A DNA stretch of 64,000 bases, taken from contig NZ_JAMXLR010000072.1 in the NCBI RefSeq assembly GCF_024054565.1, positions 62,001 through 126,000 of the forward strand, in the 5' to 3' direction. Below the pieces are notes generated by a model. It was not told where the DNA came from. It saw nothing but the letters and a program-made list of their open reading frames with translations, and searched no databases. Shown here piece by piece: positions 33,167 through 41,095 of this stretch. A program made the position numbers and the translations under genes. Each line of letters opens with the position of its first letter. The first letter of the stretch is position 1. The DNA comes from Aeoliella straminimaris. Lineage in GTDB: Bacteria; Planctomycetota; Planctomycetia; Pirellulales; Lacipirellulaceae.

Positions 33167-34770
33167 GGATTGTCGCCTTGCCTGGTTCGTGGTGGAAGTT
33201 GTGCTTCGATTGTTGTCAGCCCTTCCGCGTGCGCTAACAGCTTACCATCGCACAACAGCGTTAGCCCTGGTTTGAAGCCGTACATTGTACCAGAGCGATC
33301 CCACACAATGGTCAGGTTTCGACCACGATAGCGCAGTCCGTCCAGGCAGAACCAGTCCCACGAATCCTCCGGCAATAACGGCGAAACCTGTATGCGATCA
33401 CCATCGGAGGGAACGATGCCCACCAGGCCCGTGATTACCAAGTCGCAGAAGGTGGAGTGGTTGTAGTAGCGACTCCGTCGCTCTTTGGGGCCGGTGATGA
33501 GCCAGTCGCCGGTTACCTCGTCATAGTACTCGCCGATGTACGCCGCGCCGTCTTTCTGGTGGGCGTTCGCGTATCGCAGGAGGTGTTCGAAGTAGTCGCG
33601 GCGGGTGATGTATGACTGCTTGGGGCCGCGCAGCAAGTTTGCCATGGCTCCCAGCGTCTGGCTGGTTGCAAATGGCCACACGGCGCCATCCCATTCGCAG
33701 GTGCCGACACCATGCGAGCGGAATTCGGGGTGCCGTCGCTCCGCGGTGGTCAGCCCGCGAGGCGCCCAAAAACCTCCGCGGTCCTGCGTCTGCAACCAGG
33801 CAGCAGCGTGCTGCTCACTCGGCAATCCAAACAGCCAGGGAATATAGCCAATTGCCTCTCGGGCGGAAGAGAACTCGCCACGTTCCAGGCGGACCTTGAA
33901 GAACTCGGCCTGGGGGTCCCACATGGCTTCGATTGACTTGGCACGCAATTGGGCGGCCTTATGTTGATAGGTGTCCGCCAGATCGTCTCGACCAGCCAAT
34001 TCGGCCAGATCGGCAATCGCTTCGGCGTTGCCAACCATGTAGGAGTTGATCGTGGGTCGCACGTTCTTTACGCGCCGACCGCCACTGATCGATTCTTCCA
34101 TGCCATCTTTTACGTCGTGTTGCCAGAACAGCCCGTTGGGAAGTTGCCGCTCCGCCTCCCACTGTTCGTAGTCCGCTATCAGGTCGTCCAGGAGCCCGAC
34201 CGCAAAGGTGTCGTCACCTGTCACCTGCCTACGCTGGTTGATCGCAGCGGCAAGCCAACTGCTGAATTTGTGCAAGTGGAGTTGAGGGCCGTCACCAGGA
34301 CCGCCGCGCAACCAGAAGTGAATGTACTCGTCTAGCAGTGTTTGATCCTGCAGCCACCGCGCCTCGGCAAGGTGGTGCCCCAAGGCGCAGGATATGGTGT
34401 TGTAGGCGCCCGCATGACTGACCGGCGTGATGAATTCCGTGAGCACCCTGCCTTGCGGCGTGTCTTTGATATGTTTCCGTAGTGTCCACCAACGGAAGTA
34501 GAATGTCTCCACAAAACGGGAAGAGGGACAGTCGAATCGGGGGGCTTGTTCGGCAATCCAGTCGGCAGCTTGGCTGTTGGGGATGAGGTTAACAACGTAT
34601 TCGTCGTCCGCTGCATTGAATCGCTCGACAAATCTGCGCGAGTGATCCCGCGGCAGGATAGAAGTATCGTCAGCGGCAGCATATAGGGATACCAGCCAGC
34701 ACATCGCGATCGTCGAACAACGAAGCAGGCCATCGAACACGTTAGAAGCTCTTCCAGAATAAGTCTTCAT
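33163..34770 (-). CDS. secreted (alpha/alpha)6-barrel glycoside hydrolase, MGH1-like
   Basis: A 535-residue protein. I start at ATG 34770 (MKTYSGRAS..), giving a signal peptide (to about LYAADD) and a 29-nt overlap with the pectate lyase gene; a longer frame to 34851 is unlikely. FVETFYFRWWTLRKHIKDT near residue 85, WLRGGPGDGPQLHLHKF, LPNGLFWQHDVKDGMEESI, and CEWDGAVWPFATSQTL are typical of the MGH1-like trehalase/glucoamylase-type barrel. HDVKDGMEESI and the late YYNHSTFCDLVI probably contribute acidic active-site residues. The C-terminal 70 residues are beta-rich. It could be a new rhamnogalacturonan-specific glycosidase (a relation to GH142-type enzymes is possible), but I cannot assign a linkage. 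Confidence 0.7.
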   Translation of the reverse strand: MKTYSGRASNVFDGLLRCSTIAMCWLVSLYAAADDTSILPRDHSRRFVERFNAADDEYVVNLIPNSQAADWIAEQAPRFDCPSSRFVETFYFRWWTLRKHIKDTPQGRVLTEFITPVSHAGAYNTISCALGHHLAEARWLQDQTLLDEYIHFWLRGGPGDGPQLHLHKFSSWLAAAINQRRQVTGDDTFAVGLLDDLIADYEQWEAERQLPNGLFWQHDVKDGMEESISGGRRVKNVRPTINSYMVGNAEAIADLAELAGRDDLADTYQHKAAQLRAKSIEAMWDPQAEFFKVRLERGEFSSAREAIGYIPWLFGLPSEQHAAAWLQTQDRGGFWAPRGLTTAERRHPEFRSHGVGTCEWDGAVWPFATSQTLGAMANLLRGPKQSYITRRDYFEHLLRYANAHQKDGAAYIGEYYDEVTGDWLITGPKERRSRYYNHSTFCDLVITGLVGIVPSDGDRIQVSPLLPEDSWDWFCLDGLRYRGRNLTIVWDRSGTMYGFKPGLTLLCDGKLLAHAEGLTTIEAQLPPRTRQGDNP

Positions 34771-36478
34771 AGGTGCGGGGCGTGGGCCATTCGCGTTTGG
34801 GTGCCGCTGGGTCGAGGCCGTTGAGGAAGTCTTCGATGTTGGTATAGCCATCGCGATTCAAGTCCGTGGCCGCATCGGCGGGGTCCTCGGGGTTGAGTCC
34901 GTGGCTCAACTCCCAGTCGTCAGGCAAGCCATCCGAGTCGCTGTCCTGATACCGCTCGCCCTGGTAATCGGGATAGCCACCGACCTGTGCAATGTCAGTG
35001 AGTATGCCATCGCCTTCCTTGTAAGTGACGGTCCCGGTTCGAACCATCTCGATGATGCGTTCGTCCACGGCGTCTCGGCGGGGGCTCGTGGCGCCGGCGT
35101 TCTCCAGAACATATTCGTATGCTTCCTGTGCTGGTTGGATCTTTACATAGGCGTGCGGGTAGGGCTTTGCCGATCGAATTTCCGACAGCGCTTCTTCGCG
35201 GCGTCTGGTCGCCGTTTGCAGCTTCTCTTCCTCGCTGGGGTCTTCATAGCTGCGGGTCTGCTTTAACGTCAGTTGCTCTTTCAGCGGCAGCATGTCTCCT
35301 AGCTCCAATTGCACACCGCCGGACCAGTTATCCTCGGAAACCTGTCGGTTGCCCTCCACGATGTTTCCGGCGACGTAGGCTTTGCCAAAATCGAGGTTGA
35401 AGCTGGGACTGCGCCGCTTTTCCGGCTTGAGGATGCGATAGGCAATGGGGCGATCGGTAGGGGTTGCCGGTCCCGGTTTAAAGTAATTGTTGATGATGGT
35501 GTAGAAGCTGCGGTGGTCGCCGCCATCGATGGTGCGATGTCGCCAGTTGTAGAGCACATTGTTGATGAAGTTGAAATCGTAGATCATGCCGACGCTGGGA
35601 TTGCGCCCCGTATTGCACGCCCACAAGTTGTGGTGAAAGGTGCTGTTGTAGCCACCCAACGTGCTTCCGAATGCATGATTGAAAGTGTCGAGGCCCTCGC
35701 TGAAGATCGAGTTCTGAATCGTGATGTTCACCGTCGGTAGTTTTTCTTCCTTCGATCCGCCTGGCGGCTGGTACATGTGGCGGTACATCGAGAGGTTCTC
35801 ATCCAAACCCCAGCTTGCTGAGACGTGATCAATCATGATGTTGCCAATCGGATTGCCACCCAAGGCGTCATTGCGGTCACCAACCCAGGTCTCACCACGG
35901 CGGAAGCGGAGATGGCGTATCACAACGTCATGGGTATCGATCTCGACCGTTGCGCCTGCGATGCAGACTCCATCGCCGGGGGCACTCGATCCGTCGATGG
36001 TCAGGTAAGGTGCGCGGACGATGATGGGGCTTTCCAGGCGGATGATGCCGGCGACGTTGAAAACCACTGTTCGCGGACCACCGGCTTCCAACGCTTCGCG
36101 GAATGTGCCTGGGCCATGATCCTCCAGCGAAGTAACAACAAATACCTTGCCGCCCCGCCCACCGAAGGAGTACATGCCGCCGCCCTGCGCTCCGGGGAAG
36201 GCCGGAATGTCTGCTTGCGGGAGTTCTTCAGGGCGCTTGGCGCTCGGAATGTAAGGCTTGCCACGCGCGGCGGCAGCCTCAACGGCAGGCAAGGCCTGTT
36301 GCCAAGCTTCGTCGGAGTGACGCCGTGTGGCTTGATTGCGCCGCTCGCTCTCGGCAGCCACATCCTGCGAGATGGTTGGGTATTGAGCGTGCGAAATGCC
36401 CGCTATCGACGCACCAAACATTAAGGCTAGGACCGTCATTCGACTTGCGACTAGCGAGCTAGTTTTGGTCTTCGTCAT
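34742..36478 (-). CDS. secreted pectate lyase, PL1-type, with Ca-loop tail
   Basis: A 578-residue secreted beta-helix lyase. ATG 36478 has AGAAGG upstream and leads into a signal peptide (residues 1-31, ISHAQ). Residues about 85-460 are the PL1 helix: ADIPAFPGAQGGGMYSFGGR, VVFNVAGIIRLESPI, DGVCIAGATVEIDTHDVVIR and NIMIDHVSASWGLDENL, the last being the family DHxSxSW-type motif. The C terminus has a thrombospondin-type-3-like calcium region (DSDSDGLPDDWELSHGLNP; DLNRDGYTNIEDFLNG) that may aid folding or attachment. It cleaves polygalacturonate by beta-elimination. It overlaps DUF3826 by 20 nt upstream and the MGH1-like gene by 29 nt downstream. Confidence 0.93.
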   Translation of the reverse strand: MTKTKTSSLVASRMTVLALMFGASIAGISHAQYPTISQDVAAESERRNQATRRHSDEAWQQALPAVEAAAARGKPYIPSAKRPEELPQADIPAFPGAQGGGMYSFGGRGGKVFVVTSLEDHGPGTFREALEAGGPRTVVFNVAGIIRLESPIIVRAPYLTIDGSSAPGDGVCIAGATVEIDTHDVVIRHLRFRRGETWVGDRNDALGGNPIGNIMIDHVSASWGLDENLSMYRHMYQPPGGSKEEKLPTVNITIQNSIFSEGLDTFNHAFGSTLGGYNSTFHHNLWACNTGRNPSVGMIYDFNFINNVLYNWRHRTIDGGDHRSFYTIINNYFKPGPATPTDRPIAYRILKPEKRRSPSFNLDFGKAYVAGNIVEGNRQVSEDNWSGGVQLELGDMLPLKEQLTLKQTRSYEDPSEEEKLQTATRRREEALSEIRSAKPYPHAYVKIQPAQEAYEYVLENAGATSPRRDAVDERIIEMVRTGTVTYKEGDGILTDIAQVGGYPDYQGERYQDSDSDGLPDDWELSHGLNPEDPADAATDLNRDGYTNIEDFLNGLDPAAPKREWPTPRTYEDLFWKSF

Positions 36479-37100
36479 GCGATGCCTTCTTCTTTGTTCG
36501 TTCGGCCAAGTCATGCTCGGCCTGTTTCAGGTCGTAACCTGCCTGCGACAGATAGTTGTTAATCCGCCCTTTGTATTTGCCAAACAAAGCGTGCTTTTCC
36601 TCGGCTGAACCCGCGTCCATGGCGTACTCGCGCGCTTCGAGGAGATTGAAGCGGATGAAGCGTTTCTGTTCCTCGGTCAAGTCGGGTAGAAGTTGTGAGT
36701 AGGCGTTGTAAGTATGGGGTACTACCCCATAAGTCATTCCATCCTTGACCTGTTCCAACCGTTGCGGATCGAGTTCGGCGAGCAGTTGAGCGCAGAACGT
36801 ACGATGCTGAGTAACCACTTGGCGTTGATAGGCGTCCAGGGCCGCAGTCTTATCTTCTGCCGCTGCCTCGAGCAGGTGATCGCGGACGGCGTGTATCTCT
36901 TGGAGCTTGTAGTACTGGCCGGCGATGAGGTCGACGACCCGGTCTCGCTGCTGAGGGTCGCTGATCTCCAATGGTTCGACGATGCGTTCAGCCCGCCGGT
37001 GAATTGCCTGCCGATAAGCTGCATCGCCCTCCGTCTCGCCCGATGCGCGAGTGGCCGGATTAAGGAGCAACGGCAATAGTAACAGCCAATATCGACGCAT
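36459..37100 (-). CDS. DUF3826 protein
   Basis: A 213-residue secreted, mostly helical protein. ATG 37100 begins a signal peptide (MRRYWLLLLPLLLNPATRASG); a longer frame to 37196 runs into the hairpin region and is rejected. The sequence from AERIVEPLEISDPQQRDRV through DGMTYGVVPHTYNAYSQLLP and EYAMDAGSAEEKHALFGKYK is the DUF3826 signature, a family found in pectin-degradation loci of Bacteroidota and Planctomycetota. The C terminus is Lys/Glu-rich. No function is known. It is the first gene of the overlapping pectin operon (stop overlaps PL1 start by 20 nt), after the terminator-like hairpin at 37136-37174. Confidence 0.85.
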   Translation of the reverse strand: MRRYWLLLLPLLLNPATRASGETEGDAAYRQAIHRRAERIVEPLEISDPQQRDRVVDLIAGQYYKLQEIHAVRDHLLEAAAEDKTAALDAYQRQVVTQHRTFCAQLLAELDPQRLEQVKDGMTYGVVPHTYNAYSQLLPDLTEEQKRFIRFNLLEAREYAMDAGSAEEKHALFGKYKGRINNYLSQAGYDLKQAEHDLAERTKKKASHDEDQN

Positions 37101-37135
37101 GGAGGGCGGGATGCGGGGGGAGGGATGATAAACGA

Positions 37136-37174
37136 GATCGGCGGGGCCAGTGCTGCCTGTGGACCCCGCCGATC
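37136..37174 (-). terminator. terminator-like hairpin after the large PEP-CTERM gene
   Basis: GATCGGCGGGG (37136-37146) and CCCCGCCGATC (37164-37174) give an 11-bp perfect GC-rich stem with a 17-nt loop, 23 nt past the stop at 37198. On the minus strand it is followed by TCGTTTATC, only a short T-run. It likely separates the surface-protein gene from the pectin operon. Confidence 0.6.
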
Positions 37175-37197
37175 GCGATAGCTCGCTAAAAAACAAC

Positions 37198-40100
37198 CTA
37201 GGCTCGACGTCTTGCCACGACTGCCAGCATGGCAGCGGCGATCAGTAAACCGAATGCAGATGGTTCGGGAACCGCTTGTTGGTTGGACGCCAGGCCCGAC
37301 AGTGCACCGGATGAGGCGCCAAAATTGTTCTTCCACACGGTGTAGTCGGAGGCGTCGACTATTTCGGGGGTGGAGTCGCCGGGCAGCATGGCCGTGGTAC
37401 TGCCAAGGTTGTTTCGCCAGACGACATAGTCGGCGATATCGACGTGGCCATCGCCATTGTAATCGCCTGCTAGTCCAGTGGATGTGGATGCCGTGAGTCG
37501 AAGGACGGTATCCATGCTCTCGAGCGACAGTGTAAAGCTGCCATCGCCGATCACCGAAAGTCCCGTCATGTCGATGGTGCCACCGGAGGTGGTGAGGATG
37601 TCGAATGTCTGACCTACCGAGGGAGACCCCAGCAGCGAAACGTCAATCATCCCTGCCAGGGTGGCGTCGCCCAGGATGGTGAGTTGGTCGTAGCTGGATT
37701 CGTTGTCGATTTCGAACTCGAGGGCAGCTCCCTCGGCCAGATTCAGATCTGTGCCAGCAGCAAGCGTGCCGATGCCATCCATGACGCCCAAGGTTCCCGC
37801 TTCGACGATTGTATCGCCGGTGTAGGTATTGGCGCCGTTGACGATCCACCTGCCCGAGTCTTTTTTGGTGAGCCCAACTGCGCCACCGTCCGACGCATCG
37901 GCAATTGCAGGCGAAAAGATGTTGTCGCCGGTGTTCGAGCCACGTAAGGTCAGCTCCCTGTCGACGGGTGTAAAGACATACGTGCTGTTATTTGCAAAAC
38001 CTTCCACACTCTTGTTCAGGCGCACGCGGGTCGGGCTTAAGATTGCTGCAATCTCCGTGTCCTCAGGGATTCGATTACCCGTGACCGTCATCCCGACCAC
38101 GAGATCGGAAGTGCTGGCAAGATTATACAGTGTGGTGTTGCCAATTTCAGGCACACCAGTTACGGTGCTACCGGTGCGAGATTCAGCCACATCTAAAGGC
38201 AATGCAGATGCGTTGGTAAAGTTAATCGCCCCCGAACCAGAGGCATCGATTGTCGCGCCGATGGTGCCGACCGTAAACAATCGGTTGGTGCTGCCCGCTG
38301 CGCCCTCGTATCGCAGGGTGGAACCCTGGATGAACAAATCGCTAGCCGACGTTCCGGTGCCGATGCTGCTCGATCCGTCTGCCAGGCTCTCGACGGCAAG
38401 CGTCGTACCGAAGTACTGATATTCGTCCGCGAGAGCTACCGTGTCTGCTTCGGCTGCATCTTGCAGGGTGGTCTGGTAGCGGCCAATGACGGTTGCTTTT
38501 AGCGCGTTGCTGCTATTACTACCCGTGACCCGCACCATGCCTAGTTGCACGCGGTCTGCCCCGTTGGGGTTGTTGTAATCGCCACCATTGGTGACCAGCA
38601 AGTTGTTGGCGCCAGTCAGCTTCGAGGCCGCCAGGGTAAGGGTCCCGCTGCCACCGCCTAGACGGTAGGTGGCCTGACCGCCGACCAGATTGCCAACCAC
38701 CAGCTGCGATGCAAGGGCTGCCGGGGTGATCGTACCTGTGAAGGTGGCTCCCTCTTCCGGCGCGGCGATTGTCATATCCTGGAAAGTGGTCAGGCTGCCG
38801 CTCGTGAAGTCGAGCGTGCCACTAAGATCGGCAGCGGTAGTGAGCATCAACCCGCCGTTCGACCACCCTTCATAGGAATACAAGTCGGTGACGATCGGTG
38901 TCGGCAGCTTGCCCGAGAAGTTCCGGAAGCGGTCTGAAAAAGCTGGGTCGGCCGTTGCGGCTATGGTGCCCAGGTTTCCGTTGACGTTATTGCCGCCGTC
39001 AACGCCGATAGCTCCACCTGTCGAGTGCACGCGGTCGTTGCTTCCTGTGGCTCCCATGTCGGAAACGTGGGCAAAGTGTAGGTTGCCACCTTCAACGAGA
39101 ATGGTGGCGTCGCGCGCAGAGTCGATCTTGGTGCTGTTGGTGCCTAGTTGCAGCGTGTTCGTGTTGCCGAACTGGCTGCTTTCGACGTACAAGGCGCCCG
39201 TGCCCCGCTTGCGGATGCTGCTTCCGGCAGTCGTGGCGGTGTTGTTGCCACTTAGATCGGTGTTGCGGATTTCGCCTCGGATACGGGTCAGGCCGCTGCC
39301 ATCGTAATCCAGGCTATTGCCCGTTTCGTTCCACTGTGCACCGGTAAGTATCAACTCTTCGCCTGCTGGCAGTAGGTTAATCGGCCCGGCGGAGTTGCTC
39401 GCGAACAGGCGTCCAGTCATGGTCAGCGAACCGCTGTCACCCAAGTCCGGATTGCCCGCCGACTTGATGGTTAAGTCGTGTGGTATCTCCATGTCTTGTG
39501 CCAGCGTTCGCATGAACGAGCCACTCGCGGGATCCGCGGCGCCTCTTGCGACGACCAAATTGTAGCCAACTTCGTTGGCCACGGTGCCCATCTTGAGTTC
39601 GTAAGAGGTGTTGGTGCCATTGGGCGATACGGCGCCGAACGCCCCATCGTCGCGAAGCACGACGTTGCCACGAGCGATGAACGTTGTGCCGGAGGTTCGT
39701 GGCACGGCGCTCGTCGCATTGTTGTAGAGCACGACCGTCGAAAGTGGTACCGTGGATTGCCCGCCTTTTTCACTGCCGATCCAAAGGTCTCCACTTCCCT
39801 GGATTCCTCCGACGAGATCCATTATTCCATGCGGATCACCTGCGCCAACCTCGTCGGTGATTCCATCCGTGCCAAACCGGTCCGGATCATCTGCTTGCAG
39901 GAGAGCGGGGATGTTCGATCCGCCAGCATTTAGCCAGAGTTTTTCGTCGACGAGCTGACCATCTTGATCAAACTGTTCGACCACGGTGAAGAGCGGACCC
40001 ATGACAAGAAGTCGTGTTTGGGTGTCGACGGATTGGGTAATGTCGTACTGGCCGATGTGCGTACGAAAGCGGCTAAGGTTAGTAGTGCTCGGATCATCAG

Positions 40101-40707
40101 GAGATTGAATTACTTCTTCCAGGCCGCCAGATAAGACGAGTGTCTGTGTACCTACAAAGTCGAGGCTGTCGTTCGGTGTGGAGATCAGTGCGGCAATCTC
40201 GTTGCCCGCCGATGGATTGCTGGTGATCATCGCGTAACCGCAATTGAACGAGCAGTTGTACCAATCCGCTAATTTGGATTCGTCGTCCGGATCGGGAGCT
40301 GCATCTACGTCGTTGCGCTCGCTATTTTTTAAAATCAGATTGCCAGGCCCATTGATTGTGGTTGTGACACCAGGTGCGCCGATTTTGAGCGACGCGATCG
40401 TAATATTTCCACCGCCAAGGTCCAGGTTGAGATTGTTGTTGAGGGCGACCGATAGGTTGGCGCCGACTACCGGTCCAACGTTCTCCTCGTCTTCATCGGT
40501 GTGGTTGGGGTCGTCGGGGTAGTTGGGGTTTCCCGGGGGACTGCCGAGCGCGTTCCAATTTGTGTCGGTGGTCCACGTCTCGGTTGCGCCGGGGCTCAGG
40601 TTGATCCAATCGAAATCTTCCAGTAACTCGTCCTGGGCATTACAGGTTGCTGTCCACGCGACTAGGGCGAAGGAAGCGAGTGCTAAAATGCTTAGCGAAC
40701 GTGTCAT
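37198..40707 (-). CDS. large surface protein: autotransporter-type repeats, dockerin-like repeat, PEP-CTERM
   Basis: A 1169-residue secreted protein with a signal peptide (1-24, ATCNA/QDE) and GGAGAC upstream of the ATG. The body is Gly/Thr/Ser/Asn-rich beta-solenoid sequence; GLTKKDSGRWIVNGANTYTG with VEAGTLGV is the autotransporter-associated beta-strand repeat. Near residues 1085-1135 is a dockerin-like pair: DYNGDGHVDIADYVVWRNN keeps a full calcium loop, while the second (IVDASDYTVWKNNFG) is degenerate. The C terminus is a PEP-CTERM sorting signal: VPEPSAFG, hydrophobic helix, ARRRA, processed by an exosortase (not in this window). It is probably an adhesin or matrix protein. It may help attachment to plant particles, which is only inference. 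Confidence 0.92.
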   Translation of the reverse strand: MTRSLSILALASFALVAWTATCNAQDELLEDFDWINLSPGATETWTTDTNWNALGSPPGNPNYPDDPNHTDEDEENVGPVVGANLSVALNNNLNLDLGGGNITIASLKIGAPGVTTTINGPGNLILKNSERNDVDAAPDPDDESKLADWYNCSFNCGYAMITSNPSAGNEIAALISTPNDSLDFVGTQTLVLSGGLEEVIQSPDDPSTTNLSRFRTHIGQYDITQSVDTQTRLLVMGPLFTVVEQFDQDGQLVDEKLWLNAGGSNIPALLQADDPDRFGTDGITDEVGAGDPHGIMDLVGGIQGSGDLWIGSEKGGQSTVPLSTVVLYNNATSAVPRTSGTTFIARGNVVLRDDGAFGAVSPNGTNTSYELKMGTVANEVGYNLVVARGAADPASGSFMRTLAQDMEIPHDLTIKSAGNPDLGDSGSLTMTGRLFASNSAGPINLLPAGEELILTGAQWNETGNSLDYDGSGLTRIRGEIRNTDLSGNNTATTAGSSIRKRGTGALYVESSQFGNTNTLQLGTNSTKIDSARDATILVEGGNLHFAHVSDMGATGSNDRVHSTGGAIGVDGGNNVNGNLGTIAATADPAFSDRFRNFSGKLPTPIVTDLYSYEGWSNGGLMLTTAADLSGTLDFTSGSLTTFQDMTIAAPEEGATFTGTITPAALASQLVVGNLVGGQATYRLGGGSGTLTLAASKLTGANNLLVTNGGDYNNPNGADRVQLGMVRVTGSNSSNALKATVIGRYQTTLQDAAEADTVALADEYQYFGTTLAVESLADGSSSIGTGTSASDLFIQGSTLRYEGAAGSTNRLFTVGTIGATIDASGSGAINFTNASALPLDVAESRTGSTVTGVPEIGNTTLYNLASTSDLVVGMTVTGNRIPEDTEIAAILSPTRVRLNKSVEGFANNSTYVFTPVDRELTLRGSNTGDNIFSPAIADASDGGAVGLTKKDSGRWIVNGANTYTGDTIVEAGTLGVMDGIGTLAAGTDLNLAEGAALEFEIDNESSYDQLTILGDATLAGMIDVSLLGSPSVGQTFDILTTSGGTIDMTGLSVIGDGSFTLSLESMDTVLRLTASTSTGLAGDYNGDGHVDIADYVVWRNNLGSTTAMLPGDSTPEIVDASDYTVWKNNFGASSGALSGLASNQQAVPEPSAFGLLIAAAMLAVVARRRA

Positions 40708-40891
40708 TTCAAGTCTCCGTCTGAGGCGAAGCCTCCAAAGTTCCGTTTCGTAGCGATGAGTTCGGCCACTAAGAGTAACCTATGCAGGGCGAAGTCAATC
40801 GACAGAGGGTGTATTCACACTGCTATGCGATTGGCACAGGCGAGAATAGGACCGACCTATTTGGTTGCCTTCAAAAGAGCATGTTGATTTG

Positions 40892-40966
40892 CTTGTCAGC
40901 GCCCATCAGGAAGCGGTTTGCGTCCTGGTGATAGGACGGAAACGACTTCCTGATCAGCGCTCGAAG
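40892..40966. other. long imperfect palindrome / structured RNA element
   Basis: Nested arms pair outward from a GGTGAT loop (40927-40932): CGTCCT/AGGACG, GTTT/AAAC, ATCAGGAAG/CTTCCTGAT (40905-40913 with 40946-40954), AGCGC/GCGCT (40898-40902 with 40957-40961) and CTT/AAG at the ends. The breaks are small symmetrical internal loops, except the outermost. About 27 pairs form in 75 nt. It lies 130 nt past the stop of the smaller PEP-CTERM gene. It could be a small RNA, a repeat-type palindrome or an attenuator. Confidence 0.6.
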
Positions 40967-41030
40967 ATGGTTAGACTCTCCGAGCCTGAGACGGCTATTT
41001 CCAAACTACATCCTTCATAGGGAATCAGGC

Positions 41031-41059
41031 GGAGGTGCCCGTGGTGTACGGGCACCTCC
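41031..41059 (-). terminator. 12-bp perfect hairpin after the small PEP-CTERM gene
   Basis: GGAGGTGCCCGT (41031-41042) and ACGGGCACCTCC (41048-41059) pair perfectly around a 5-nt loop, 36 nt past the stop at 41096. No U-tract follows on the minus strand, so it may be a transcript-end stabiliser or a factor-assisted terminator. Confidence 0.6.
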
Positions 41060-41095
41060 GGTCCTGAATTACCTCGTTCAGGAATGCCTGTCTGC

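Larger units (their letters stand above)
40708..41095. other. intergenic region between the two PEP-CTERM genes
   Basis: These 388 nt contain no convincing gene. They hold two strong hairpins (40892-40966 and 41031-41059, annotated separately) and must hold the promoter and leader of the large surface-protein gene. Just upstream of that gene's Shine-Dalgarno is a small GAGGC-TTC-GCCTC hairpin on the minus strand. Confidence 0.7.

Noticed and set aside
40892..40966. Integron attC site
   Set aside because: The palindrome lacks the outer attC consensus (RYYYAAC/GTTRRRY) and no gene cassette or integrase is present.
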